Notes under the pieces: generated by a model
The model's database searches: none
The model's input: the letters and a program-made list of their open reading frames with translations, nothing else
Told to the model about the DNA's origin: nothing
Assembly (NCBI RefSeq): GCF_006385675.1
Contig: NZ_VFRR01000008.1
Coordinates: 1 to 64,000 of the forward strand
DNA length: 64,000 bases
Direction: 5' to 3'
Source: Maribrevibacterium harenarium
Lineage (GTDB): Bacteria; Pseudomonadota; Gammaproteobacteria; Pseudomonadales; Marinomonadaceae
Shown here: positions 28,448-37,194 of the stretch, in pieces
Layout: each line of letters begins with the position of its first letter
Numbering within the stretch: the stretch's first letter is position 1
Position numbers and translations under genes: made by a program

Positions 28448-30331
28448 ATGCTGGGGAATTTCACCTTTCGCGCAAAGCTCATGAGTTTACTACTTTGCGC
28501 TATTTTCGGTTTTGCTCTAGTCACCGTGGTTGCCATCAATAGTATGAATGCGCAACAGGACGCCTCCCGGTTACTACGTAACTATGCCAATCTGCAATCG
28601 ACTACCGAGCAGGTCAGCATCGGTGTGCTGGAATACGCCGATACCCTACGTAATCTTAATGAAGAGGGTTTTACCGCCTATTTAACCCAATTAGCCCAAG
28701 ATCGTGACCGTTTTATTAGTCGCTTAGATGAAAACGGAGCCAGCATTCCACAGGCAAATCTACAAGCGGCCGTGGAGCATGTGAGCACCGCTCTGGCTGA
28801 ATATATCGGTGCGCTGATTTTTCTCACCGAACAGCGCCATACCGTTGGCTTCACCAGCGAATTTGGTCTACAAGGGGATATCACCCGGCTCGGGAATGAA
28901 CTGAGCGCTGCGGTAGAAACCCTGACCTTATTACGCCGGGAATTTGTCAATGTGCGCAAAGAAGAGGCGAATTATCTACAACAGCCCACGGAAGAAAACT
29001 TAGCGCCACTGATGGCCAGCTATGAACGTTTTATGGTGCGAGTCGACAACTTTGGTTTCAATGACACCATTGGTCAGTCAGCTACGGCATACCTAGAAAA
29101 AATCCAAGCTTACCCTGAAGCCTTTGCCCTACTGGAACTGGCCGAGCAACAATATGGTGTCGCCAAGGCGAGCTTTGATGAACAACAGACACAACTGAGC
29201 AATCTGCTTGAGCAAGATATTCTGGCCGCCCAAGCTGCCGCGGAACAGCAAACCCAACAGGCTTACGCTTCACTTATTATCGTGAGCATTGCGGTGACTG
29301 TCATTGCGGCGATCTTGATGATCAGTGTCGGACGCAGTGCACGTCATACTCTTTCCCAAGTTATCGCCGATTTAACGAAAGTTAAAGATGGGGATATGAC
29401 CGCCAAAGCCCATGTAAATGAACGACGTAATGACGAGTTCGACGCCTTGGGCAAATCCCTTAACGCCATGACCAGCGGCTTACATGGGGTATTACACGAT
29501 GTGGTATCAACTTCCACCCATGTCTCCACTATGGTGGATGAACTTAACGGTGCAATTGGTAGTATTGCCACTAACAACCGCTCGGTGAGTTCCCGTACCA
29601 ATTCGTTGGCGGTTGCCACCGATGATATTTCCAGCCGCATCACGACCTTGTCTGCCACTACGGCAGAATTACAGCAACATTCTAGCGAAACCTACAACTC
29701 TGCTAAGGCCGGTGCCGGCACGATTCGCGCGGTATTAGAGAACCTCAGTGGCACAGTCGAAGCCGTGAATCGCACCAGCCAACAGCTAGACGAGCTTGGT
29801 ACCCTTTCTGCCGACATCGACAATGTAATCGGCATGATCAACGATTTGGCCAATCAAACCAATCTATTGGCTCTGAACGCCGCCATCGAAGCCGCCCGTG
29901 CCGGTGAAGCAGGTCGTGGCTTCTCCGTGGTCGCCGATGAAGTGCGCTCCTTAGCCGAAAAAACCGTGGATGCCACTTCCCGCATTACGGAGATTGTCAG
30001 CACCATTCAAAATTCCACCCAGAATGCCATAGCAACGATGCAGCAGGGTCAGCAGCGTTTGCATCTGATTGAAGAAAATGGTGGTCAAGCGGAAGAAGCC
30101 ATGCGCACCATAGAACATAATGCGCAAACCAGTTCCAGCGCCGCCAACTCCATGGCAGGAGCCATTCAGGATGTGGCAGCCACTGCGGTACAAATGAGCA
30201 CGGAAATGGAACGTATTGCCCACCAGTTGAGTGAAGATACTCACTCCATTGAAGTGATCGTGGATAAAGCCCAGTCCATTCACAATATGACCGATAGCTT
30301 AGCGGATAAAACCCGCATTTTCCGTCTATAA
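28448..30331 (+). CDS. methyl-accepting chemotaxis protein
   Basis: A second chemoreceptor, 627 aa. Membrane helices lie at about residues 10-32 and 270-293 ([20 protein letters not shown]), with a helical periplasmic domain between, then a HAMP domain and a signalling domain with the intact tip [20 protein letters not shown] and [18 protein letters not shown]. The open frame extends to 28400, but ATG 28448 follows GAGG by 5 nt and gives a normal receptor N-terminus. The ligand is unknown. It stands alone between two terminators. Confidence 0.94.
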   Translation: MLGNFTFRAKLMSLLLCAIFGFALVTVVAINSMNAQQDASRLLRNYANLQSTTEQVSIGVLEYADTLRNLNEEGFTAYLTQLAQDRDRFISRLDENGASIPQANLQAAVEHVSTALAEYIGALIFLTEQRHTVGFTSEFGLQGDITRLGNELSAAVETLTLLRREFVNVRKEEANYLQQPTEENLAPLMASYERFMVRVDNFGFNDTIGQSATAYLEKIQAYPEAFALLELAEQQYGVAKASFDEQQTQLSNLLEQDILAAQAAAEQQTQQAYASLIIVSIAVTVIAAILMISVGRSARHTLSQVIADLTKVKDGDMTAKAHVNERRNDEFDALGKSLNAMTSGLHGVLHDVVSTSTHVSTMVDELNGAIGSIATNNRSVSSRTNSLAVATDDISSRITTLSATTAELQQHSSETYNSAKAGAGTIRAVLENLSGTVEAVNRTSQQLDELGTLSADIDNVIGMINDLANQTNLLALNAAIEAARAGEAGRGFSVVADEVRSLAEKTVDATSRITEIVSTIQNSTQNAIATMQQGQQRLHLIEENGGQAEEAMRTIEHNAQTSSSAANSMAGAIQDVAATAVQMSTEMERIAHQLSEDTHSIEVIVDKAQSIHNMTDSLADKTRIFRL

Positions 30332-30356
30332 AGTCAGCGCTTTCAAGACACCGAAT

Positions 30357-30389
30357 ACGCCCTTTCACCGCTAGGTGAAAGGGCGTTTG
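30357..30389 (+). terminator. terminator after the chemoreceptor
   Basis: ACGCCCTTTCACC pairs with GGTGAAAGGGCGT over 13 bp around loop GCTA, followed by TT. Confidence 0.8.
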
Positions 30390-30503
30390 CTTACTTGAAG
30401 CCCATGCGGTCAGGCGCTAGACTGTCGTTTCATTTTGATAAGCACCTTAAACGGCCTTCCCGCACACTTGGGGTCACCTGATTTCTTAGGACACAGTTTC
30501 ACT

Positions 30504-31664
30504 ATGCCGGACACCATACCTGTTGATTCCGTGGGTCTTGTTACCCCACAGGTTGCTGAATTTAACGAGCCTCTCGCGCTCGCCTGCGGCCAAACACTGG
30601 CAAATTACCAACTGGTTTACGAGACCTACGGGCAGCTCAATCGGGACGCCAGTAACGCTGTTCTCATCTGTCATGCGTTGAGTGGCGATCATCATGCCGC
30701 TGGCTACCACACCATGGCTGACCGTAAACCGGGTTGGTGGGATAGCGCGATTGGCCCCGGTAAACCGATCGACACCAATCACTTTTTTGTTATTAGTTTA
30801 AATAACTTAGGTGGTTGTTGCGGCAGTACCGGTCCAACCAGTATCAACCCAGCAACGGGCAAAGTATGGGGGGCGAAATTCCCCATGGTTACGGTGGAAG
30901 ATTGGGTTGAAAGTCAAGCGCGCCTAGCGGACCGCCTCGGTGTACAGCAGTTCGCCGCTATTATCGGCGGCAGTTTAGGCGGTATGCAGGTATTGTCTTG
31001 GAGTATTCGTTACCCACAACGGTTACGGGCTGCGGCAATTATTGCCTCTGCTCCCAAACTATCGACCCAAAATATCGCCTTTAATGAAGTCGCACGTCAG
31101 TCCATTCGCCGTGACCCAGATTTCTTCGACGGGGATTATATGGATCATGACACCATCCCGACCAATGGCTTGGGCTTGGCACGCATGCTTGGGCATATTA
31201 CCTACTTGTCCGACGACTCCATGGGCAATAAATTTGGTCGCCAGATGCGCCATGACCAATTTCAGTACCACTATGATATTGAATTTGAAGTAGAAAGTTA
31301 CCTGCGCTATCAAGGGGAAGCCTTCACCAAACGCTTCGATGCCAATACTTATATGTTGATGACCAAAGCCCTAGACTACTTCGATCCAGCGGCTGACCAT
31401 GACCATGATTTGGCCAAGGCGCTGGCTCCGGCCCAATGTGATTTCTTACTGGTTTCCTTTACCACCGACTGGCGTTTTTCTCCTCAACGTAGTGAAGAAA
31501 TCGTCAATGCGCTAGTTAAAGCAGGGAAACGGGTGTCTTACGCCAAAATTGAAGCGGTGGAAGGACATGATGCCTTTCTTTTCCCCATCCCAAGATACAT
31601 GGATGCGCTACGTGGTTTCTTACAACGGGTGAGCCCAGTAACTCAGGAGAATAGCCATGCGTAG
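30504..31664 (+). CDS. metX: homoserine O-acyltransferase
   Basis: MetX acylates homoserine (with acetyl- or succinyl-CoA) to start methionine synthesis. The 386-aa alpha/beta-hydrolase protein has the oxyanion region [14 protein letters not shown], the nucleophile serine in [15 protein letters not shown], the aspartate in [13 protein letters not shown] and the histidine in EGHDAFL. Many gammaproteobacterial MetX proteins use succinyl-CoA, so the acyl donor is left open. ATG 30504 ([15 protein letters not shown]) matches Pseudomonas MetX; the longer frame from 30435 does not. It overlaps metW by 8 nt. Confidence 0.94.
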   Translation: MPDTIPVDSVGLVTPQVAEFNEPLALACGQTLANYQLVYETYGQLNRDASNAVLICHALSGDHHAAGYHTMADRKPGWWDSAIGPGKPIDTNHFFVISLNNLGGCCGSTGPTSINPATGKVWGAKFPMVTVEDWVESQARLADRLGVQQFAAIIGGSLGGMQVLSWSIRYPQRLRAAAIIASAPKLSTQNIAFNEVARQSIRRDPDFFDGDYMDHDTIPTNGLGLARMLGHITYLSDDSMGNKFGRQMRHDQFQYHYDIEFEVESYLRYQGEAFTKRFDANTYMLMTKALDYFDPAADHDHDLAKALAPAQCDFLLVSFTTDWRFSPQRSEEIVNALVKAGKRVSYAKIEAVEGHDAFLFPIPRYMDALRGFLQRVSPVTQENSHA

Positions 31665-32247
31665 TGACTTGGAATTTATCAATCGCTGGATTCAAGCCAA
31701 TATTAAAGTATTGGATTTAGGCTGTGGTGATGGAGCCTTGTTAGATCATTTGATGCGCCACAAACAAGTGACTGGCTACGGTTTAGAAATTGATGCCGCA
31801 GGCATTCAGGGCTGCGTGGAGAAAGGCGTTCCGGTACTTGAACAAGACTTGGACCAAGGTCTACATAATTTTGATGATCAAAGCTTTGATCTGGTAGTTA
31901 TGGCCCATGCGTTACAGCAATTCCGCCGGCCTGACCTGCTACTGGATGAAATGTTACGGGTAGGCAAAGAAGCCATTATTACTTTCCCGAACTTCGGCCA
32001 TTGGCGTAACCGTATGCATCTTGGTTTACATGGGCGTATGCCTGTTTCTGAGTTCCTACCGTATAACTGGTACGACACCCCCAATATTCACTTTTGTACC
32101 TTCGATGACTTCCGCGATTTATGTCATGCTAAAGGTATTAAAATCGTTAAGTGGGCGGCAGTGGATGGTAAATTGCAGGATCACTGGTGGACTCGCCTTA
32201 TGCCGAATTTGCTGAGTGAAACCGCCGTATTTCACGTTACCCGATAA
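31657..32247 (+). CDS. metW: methionine biosynthesis protein MetW
   Basis: A 196-aa class I SAM-dependent methyltransferase-fold protein with [15 protein letters not shown] and [14 protein letters not shown], hallmarks of MetW. It is needed with MetX for homoserine acylation in several bacteria, and its start overlaps the metX end, which supports a complex. Confidence 0.95.
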   Translation: MRSDLEFINRWIQANIKVLDLGCGDGALLDHLMRHKQVTGYGLEIDAAGIQGCVEKGVPVLEQDLDQGLHNFDDQSFDLVVMAHALQQFRRPDLLLDEMLRVGKEAIITFPNFGHWRNRMHLGLHGRMPVSEFLPYNWYDTPNIHFCTFDDFRDLCHAKGIKIVKWAAVDGKLQDHWWTRLMPNLLSETAVFHVTR

Positions 32248-32261
32248 TTTGCGAGGTGTTT

Positions 32262-32696
32262 ATGATGCGTCTTTTTCTTATTGTTGTGAGTCTTTTGGCT
32301 GGCGTAACCCAAGCCAGTGAGCAAGTCACTCGTTTTGGTCAGTATCAACTCCATTACAATACCTTTGAGTCGACCTTTCTTCAGCCCAACATAGCTAGCC
32401 AATATGGTTTTGTACGCAGCAAAGGTACTGGGTTATTGAACGTTGCGGTTACCAAAGACGTAGCAGGTGAAACACCGGCGCCCCAAGCAGCTATCGTCAC
32501 GGCGACAGTGACCAATCTGATTGGGCAACGGGTAAAACTGGAATTTACCACTATCGAAGAAGGGAACGCGATTTACTACATTGCCCCGTTCACCAAAACT
32601 AACGATGAAATTCTAAAATTCTCGGTCTCCGCCAAGCTCAATGCTGATGCCACCCCCATGCAAGTAGAATTTCAACGTCACGTATACACAGACTAA
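32262..32696 (+). CDS. secreted DUF4426 protein
   Basis: A 144-aa protein with a signal peptide (LFLIVVSLLAGVTQA) and a beta-rich domain with QYQLHYNTFESTFLQPNIA and GLLNVAVTK, matching the DUF4426 family that usually sits between metW and rdgB. GAGG precedes two possible ATGs at 32262 and 32265. Its role is unknown. Confidence 0.88.
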   Translation: MMRLFLIVVSLLAGVTQASEQVTRFGQYQLHYNTFESTFLQPNIASQYGFVRSKGTGLLNVAVTKDVAGETPAPQAAIVTATVTNLIGQRVKLEFTTIEEGNAIYYIAPFTKTNDEILKFSVSAKLNADATPMQVEFQRHVYTD

Positions 32697-32705
32697 GCCA
32701 GACTT

Positions 32706-33314
32706 ATGAGCCAAACAATTGTGCTTGCCAGCAATAATGCCGGCAAAATTAACGAGTTTAACCAACTATTTGCCGACTACGGTTTGGTTATCAAACCCCA
32801 AGGGGATTGGCAGGTAAGCGACGCCGACGAAACTGGCCTGAGCTTTATTGAAAACGCCATTCTCAAAGCGCGCCACGCCAGTAGCCATACTGATTTGCCC
32901 GCTATCGCCGATGATTCCGGTATCGCAGTGGATTATCTCAATGGCGCGCCGGGAATTTACTCGGCCCGCTTTGCTGGGGAACATGGCAATAACGGGGCTA
33001 ACAATGCCCTACTGCTTGAAAAGCTCGCTGGAGTACCCAGCCATGAGCGTACTGCTCGTTTCCATTGCGTGTTGGCTTATGTGCGTCATGCCAGCGATCC
33101 AACACCCATCATAGCCCACGGCGTGTGGGAAGGTCGTATCTTAGAGGATGCAGCCGGTAACGAAGGTTTTGGCTATGACCCGATTTTCTATGTGCCAGAA
33201 ACCGATTGCAGCGCAGCCAGTTTGCCAAAAGAAATTAAAAACCAACTCAGCCACCGGGCCAAGGCGTTACAGCAGTTAATCGCACTTTTCCGTGAGCAGC
33301 ATATCATTCCATGA
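32706..33314 (+). CDS. rdgB: XTP/dITP diphosphatase
   Basis: RdgB removes non-canonical purine triphosphates (dITP, XTP) from the pool. The 202-aa HAM1-family protein has the start motif ASNNAGKINEF, ADDSGIAVDYLNGAPGIYSAR and GNEGFGYDPIFYVPE, with SHRAKAL near the end. It overlaps hemW by 4 nt. Confidence 0.97.
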   Translation: MSQTIVLASNNAGKINEFNQLFADYGLVIKPQGDWQVSDADETGLSFIENAILKARHASSHTDLPAIADDSGIAVDYLNGAPGIYSARFAGEHGNNGANNALLLEKLAGVPSHERTARFHCVLAYVRHASDPTPIIAHGVWEGRILEDAAGNEGFGYDPIFYVPETDCSAASLPKEIKNQLSHRAKALQQLIALFREQHIIP

Positions 33315-34486
33315 GTGCTGCCCTCCCTCCCCTAAGTCTTTATATTCATCTGCCTTGGTGTGTACGTAAGTGTCCCTATTGTGACTTCAACTCCCACCAA
33401 GCAGACCGTTTTCATGAAGCCGGCGAGCTGCCAGAAGATGCTTATCTCACGCAACTTTTCGCGGATTTAGACTGTGACCTGCCATATGTACAAGGTCGAG
33501 CAATTCAAACCGCTTTTATCGGTGGCGGCACCCCCAGTCTGATGAGCGCTGACTTTTACTATCGCCTGATGGATGCGTTAAGAGAAAAACTCACCTGGGT
33601 CGATAACGCTGAAATCACCATGGAAGCGAACCCTGGTACCTTTGAACAAGAGAAGTTTCGCCACTTTCGTCAAGCGGGCATCAATCGCCTTTCCATCGGC
33701 ACCCAAAGTTATCAGGCTAACCTGTTGAAAACCCTAGGAAGAATCCACAACCCGGCAGAAGCCATTGGGGCTGTGGAAAAGTCTCGCTTAGCTGGTTTCG
33801 ATAATATCAATATTGATTTGATGCATGGACTACCGGGACAAAGCTTGGCTATGGCATTGGCAGATTTGCAGCAAGCCATTGATTTAGCACCGGAACATTT
33901 GTCTTGGTATCAGTTAACCATTGAGCCCAATACCGAGTTCTACCGCCGCCCGCCGACCTTACCGGAAGACAATACCCTGTGGGATATTCAGGATGAAGGC
34001 CTTGCCCTGCTGGAAGCAAACGGTTATCACCAATATGAAATTTCTGCCAACGCCAAAGTTGGCTATCAGGCCCAACATAATCTCAATTACTGGCGCTTTG
34101 GTGACTATTTGGGCATCGGTGCCGGAGCACATGGAAAAGTAACCCTTGGCGATGGTCGTATTCTACGTACCCGTAAGACCCGCCATCCGAACCATTATCT
34201 GAATGCCATCCCAGCATCTTTGGCAACGACCGAAGCGATTGCTACTGAAGATCTACCGTTGGAATTTATGATGAATCGCCTGCGCCTGTTCGAAGCTTTT
34301 CCACTACAGGAATACTTGCGCTATGCCGAGCCTCAATACGCTCCGGTCTTACTCGCCGGCTGCGAACAAGCACTGGCACAAGGTTGGTTAGAGCTGGACG
34401 CTTGGCAACAACACATTGTGCAAACTACCCCTAAAGGCAAACTGTTTTTAAACGAGTTATTGGAACTGTTCCTGCCAGAAAATTAG
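33311..34486 (+). CDS. hemW: radical SAM heme chaperone HemW
   Basis: A 391-aa radical SAM protein with the cluster motif CVRKCPYCDF (three cysteines), GGGTPSLMS, EANPGTFEQEKF and NIDLMHGLPGQ. HemW inserts heme into respiratory enzymes and is often mislabelled coproporphyrinogen oxidase; HemN itself is longer. Last gene of the metX-metW-DUF4426-rdgB-hemW operon. Confidence 0.94.
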   Translation: MSAALPPLSLYIHLPWCVRKCPYCDFNSHQADRFHEAGELPEDAYLTQLFADLDCDLPYVQGRAIQTAFIGGGTPSLMSADFYYRLMDALREKLTWVDNAEITMEANPGTFEQEKFRHFRQAGINRLSIGTQSYQANLLKTLGRIHNPAEAIGAVEKSRLAGFDNINIDLMHGLPGQSLAMALADLQQAIDLAPEHLSWYQLTIEPNTEFYRRPPTLPEDNTLWDIQDEGLALLEANGYHQYEISANAKVGYQAQHNLNYWRFGDYLGIGAGAHGKVTLGDGRILRTRKTRHPNHYLNAIPASLATTEAIATEDLPLEFMMNRLRLFEAFPLQEYLRYAEPQYAPVLLAGCEQALAQGWLELDAWQQHIVQTTPKGKLFLNELLELFLPEN

Positions 34487-34540
34487 TTAGACTTGAAACT
34501 TTTTTTGACCTGAAACCCTATTTCTGTCAATATTTTACGG

Positions 34541-34561
34541 ACTCTGGCGTTAACTCAGAGT
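34541..34561 (+). terminator. possible weak terminator after hemW
   Basis: ACTCTG and CAGAGT form a 6-bp stem with a 9-nt loop, followed by an interrupted T-run (TAGTTTTCGTTT). Confidence 0.4.
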
Positions 34562-34662
34562 TAGTTTTCGTTTCATCTCGCGAATTTCTACCGCCATTTA
34601 GATGGCGCTGCGGGCGCTGTTACGTATTTTGATTGGTGACCATAAGTCACCCTATTTCAACT

Positions 34663-34729
34663 GCAATTGGAATAAATCACAATACGCCGACAGTGCCGCT
34701 TGCTGCACTCCTGTATTTATTCCAATTGC
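34663..34729 (+). promoter_or_regulatory. long leader hairpin before the BCCT gene
   Basis: GCAATTGGAATAAAT (34663-34677) and ATTTATTCCAATTGC (34715-34729) form a perfect 15-bp inverted repeat with a 37-nt loop holding a smaller AGTGC/GCACT stem. It ends 29 nt before the BCCT ATG. A separate GGTGAC/GTCACC stem lies at 34635-34651. There is no T-run, so RNA regulation of translation or a large operator is more likely than termination. Confidence 0.55.
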
Positions 34730-34758
34730 GTCACTTCGATTGTTTATGGAGAACGCAA

Positions 34759-36342
34759 ATGAGTGCAAACACCCCGCACAAGGGCCGTGACGAATACAGC
34801 ACCTCCTATCAAGCTGGGCAAGACAATGTCCAGTTTCTTGGTCTAGATGTACACAACCTTGTATTCGGTATTAGCGCGGCAATTATCTTCGCTTTTGTTA
34901 TCGGTTCCATCGCTTTCCCTGGTGATGCCAAAGACCTGTTGATGTCTGCCCGAGGCTGGTCAATCAACAACTTCGACTGGTTCTTTATGATTGCCGGTAA
35001 CTTCTTCGTGTTGTTTTGTCTGGCACTGATCTTTTTGCCAATGGGTAAGATTCGCCTTGGCGGCACCGAAGCTAAGCCAGAACACTCCACCATCACTTGG
35101 TTCGCCATGTTGTTTGCTGCCGGTATGGGTATCGGCTTGATGTTCTGGAGTGTGGCAGAGCCGGTTGCTTACTACACGGGCTGGTACGGCACGCCACTCA
35201 ATGTGGAGGCCAACACCCCAGCGGCGGAGAAACTCGCCATGGGCGCTACCATGTTCCACTGGGGCTTACATCCTTGGGCGATTTACGGTGTCGTGGCCCT
35301 AGCTTTGGCCTTCTTCGCTTACAACAAAGGGCTGCCATTGACCATACGCTCGGCGTTTTACCCTCTATTCGGTGAGCGCGTATGGGGCGTCTTAGGTCAT
35401 TTTGTCGATATTCTCGCTGTGATTGCGACCATTTTCGGTCTGGCAACGTCCCTCGGCTTTGGTGCCCAGCAAGCCACTTCCGGCCTGCATTTTCTGTTTG
35501 GGATTCCCAATACCTTAATGACTCAAATTATCGTCATTGCGGTAGTTACTGGTGTCGCTATTTTTTCAGTAGCGCGAGGCTTAGATGGTGGGGTGAAACT
35601 GCTTTCCAATATCAATATGTTGATAGCGGCGTTGCTTGCGGTCTTTATTCTCGTTGTCGGTCACACGGGCGCTATCTTTGGTGCCATTGGAACCTTCTTC
35701 CTCGGCTATGTGGAAAACATTATTCCTCTAAGTAATTGGGTCGGTCGAGAAGACCAAACCTTCTACCATGGCTGGACGGTATTCTACTGGGCTTGGTGGA
35801 TTTCTTGGTCGCCATTTGTCGGTATGTTTATCGCCCGCGTCTCCCGTGGTCGTACAGTGCGTGAATTTATTATCGCGGTGCTATTGGTGCCAACTCTCGT
35901 ATCCTTGGTATGGATGGCGATCTTCGGTGGCTCTGCAATCGAGCAGGTTGAAAACGGTGTGGGTGCCTTAGCAAATGGTATCAGCGACGCTTCTTTGGCG
36001 ATGTTCCAGATGTTTGAGCAGTTACCGCTGACCTCGTTAATTTCATTTGTTGGCATTGTGTTGGTATTAGTGTTCTTTGTCACCTCGTCTGACTCTGGCT
36101 CCTTGGTCATCGATGGCATTACCGCCGGTGGCAAAACCGACGCGCCAATGGCGCAACGGGTATTTTGGGCCGTGTTAGAAGGTATTATTGCCGTGGCCTT
36201 GCTCATCGGTGGGGGCGCTGAAGCCTTAACCGCGATTCAAGCCGCTGCGATTACCATCGGCTTGCCGTTCACTCTGCTGATGCTGGTCATGTGTATCAGT
36301 CTCTGGAAAGGCTTGCAGTCGGATCTGAAATTCGTCCGCTAA
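34759..36342 (+). CDS. BCCT-family betaine/choline/carnitine transporter
   Basis: A 527-aa carrier with 12 predicted membrane helices. The family features are clear: AGMGIGLMFWSVAEPVAYY, the substrate-box tryptophans in WTVFYWAWWISWSPFVGMFI, and STSSDSGS-type sequence (FVTSSDSGSLVIDGITAGG). It imports a quaternary ammonium compound with sodium or protons for osmoprotection or as a nutrient. The exact substrate cannot be set. The open frame extends to 34633, but ATG 34759 has GGAG upstream and the long frame would run through the leader hairpin. Confidence 0.93.
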   Translation: MSANTPHKGRDEYSTSYQAGQDNVQFLGLDVHNLVFGISAAIIFAFVIGSIAFPGDAKDLLMSARGWSINNFDWFFMIAGNFFVLFCLALIFLPMGKIRLGGTEAKPEHSTITWFAMLFAAGMGIGLMFWSVAEPVAYYTGWYGTPLNVEANTPAAEKLAMGATMFHWGLHPWAIYGVVALALAFFAYNKGLPLTIRSAFYPLFGERVWGVLGHFVDILAVIATIFGLATSLGFGAQQATSGLHFLFGIPNTLMTQIIVIAVVTGVAIFSVARGLDGGVKLLSNINMLIAALLAVFILVVGHTGAIFGAIGTFFLGYVENIIPLSNWVGREDQTFYHGWTVFYWAWWISWSPFVGMFIARVSRGRTVREFIIAVLLVPTLVSLVWMAIFGGSAIEQVENGVGALANGISDASLAMFQMFEQLPLTSLISFVGIVLVLVFFVTSSDSGSLVIDGITAGGKTDAPMAQRVFWAVLEGIIAVALLIGGGAEALTAIQAAAITIGLPFTLLMLVMCISLWKGLQSDLKFVR

Positions 36343-36424
36343 TCCGGTAAACGCGACACAAAAGTGGCCATTTGCGGCTGCTTTTGTTGTCGCGTGACCC
36401 GTTGTGTATTACCATCACACCCAC

Positions 36425-36592
36425 TCTTAAGGGAGTAATCTTCACCTTGTGGCGTAAGCCCTATCTTGGTGATCCTCTGTCAACATAATTGGGCCCCATG
36501 CCCATGGTAGAGGAGTCCACGCGCACCGCGCTGGGATTGATGAGACTTAAGACAACATCCTGTCTCTGGTGGGCACGGGCATGTTGTCTTTT
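36425..36592 (+). ncRNA. yybP-ykoY manganese riboswitch with terminator platform
   Basis: The conserved blocks AAGGGAGTAATC (36429 on) and CTCTGTCAACATAA (36475 on) match the metal-binding aptamer. P1 is TCTTAAG (36425-36431) with CTTAAGA (36546-36552). The expression platform AAGACAACAT (36549-36558) pairs with ATGTTGTCTT (36581-36590) before a short T-run and shares AAGA with P1. Metal binding would therefore hold P1 and stop the terminator forming. It precedes a TMEM165/GDT1-type gene, a known manganese-exporter family under this switch. Confidence 0.92.
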
Positions 36593-36619
36593 GTTGATCG
36601 CCCACCGAAGGAACTGCTG

Positions 36620-37183
36620 ATGGAAGCCATCTTAACGTCAATCTCCACTGTTGCACTTGCCGAAATGGGCGATAAAACCCAGTTGTTGGCCTTGTTTCTT
36701 GCGGCTCGTTTCGCCGCCAAAGGCCAAATCGTGCTCGGTATTTTACTTGCCACTATCGCCAACCATTTAGCCTCTGCTTGGCTCGGTGCCTGGGTGGCCG
36801 ATTGGCTCCCCCCTACTTGGATTCATTGGCTGATTGGAGCAAGTTTTATTGCCGTCGGTTTATGGATTCTTATCCCGGATAAAGACGATAGCGATGACAA
36901 TAGCGTAATGAAATCCGGCGCATTCATTGCTACCTTTATCCTATTCTTTATGGCAGAAATCGGTGACAAAACCCAAATCGCGACTGTGATCTTGGGGGCG
37001 AAGTATCAAGCGATCACTGCGGTGACCTTGGGCTCCACCATCGGTATGCTGCTGGCCAATGTTCCCGTCGTTTATGCCGGACAATGGCTGATGGAACGCA
37101 TTAACCCTGACAAAACTCGTCTTGCTGCCTGTATTTTATTTGTATTGTTAGGGATAGCCGCCATCGTCTTTCCTAGTTTTTAG
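36620..37183 (+). CDS. TMEM165/GDT1 (UPF0016) family manganese exporter
   Basis: A 187-aa, six-helix membrane protein made of two related halves, each with the family motif E-x-G-D-K-T (ALAEMGDKTQLLALFLAAR and FMAEIGDKTQIATVILGAK). Members export manganese or exchange Ca/Mn for protons. ATG 36620 follows AGGA and gives the standard start (EAILTSISTVALAEMGDK). Control by the upstream riboswitch supports manganese efflux. Confidence 0.94.
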   Translation: MEAILTSISTVALAEMGDKTQLLALFLAARFAAKGQIVLGILLATIANHLASAWLGAWVADWLPPTWIHWLIGASFIAVGLWILIPDKDDSDDNSVMKSGAFIATFILFFMAEIGDKTQIATVILGAKYQAITAVTLGSTIGMLLANVPVVYAGQWLMERINPDKTRLAACILFVLLGIAAIVFPSF

Positions 37184-37194
37184 AGGTCATCATT

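Noticed and set aside
33311-34486. Oxygen-independent coproporphyrinogen oxidase (HemN)
   Set aside because: Length (391 aa), the CxxxCxxC context and the position after rdgB fit HemW rather than the longer HemN.
34633-34758. Longer BCCT protein starting at 34633
   Set aside because: The extra 42 residues would be read through the 15-bp inverted repeat and have no family match. ATG 34759 has a ribosome-binding site.
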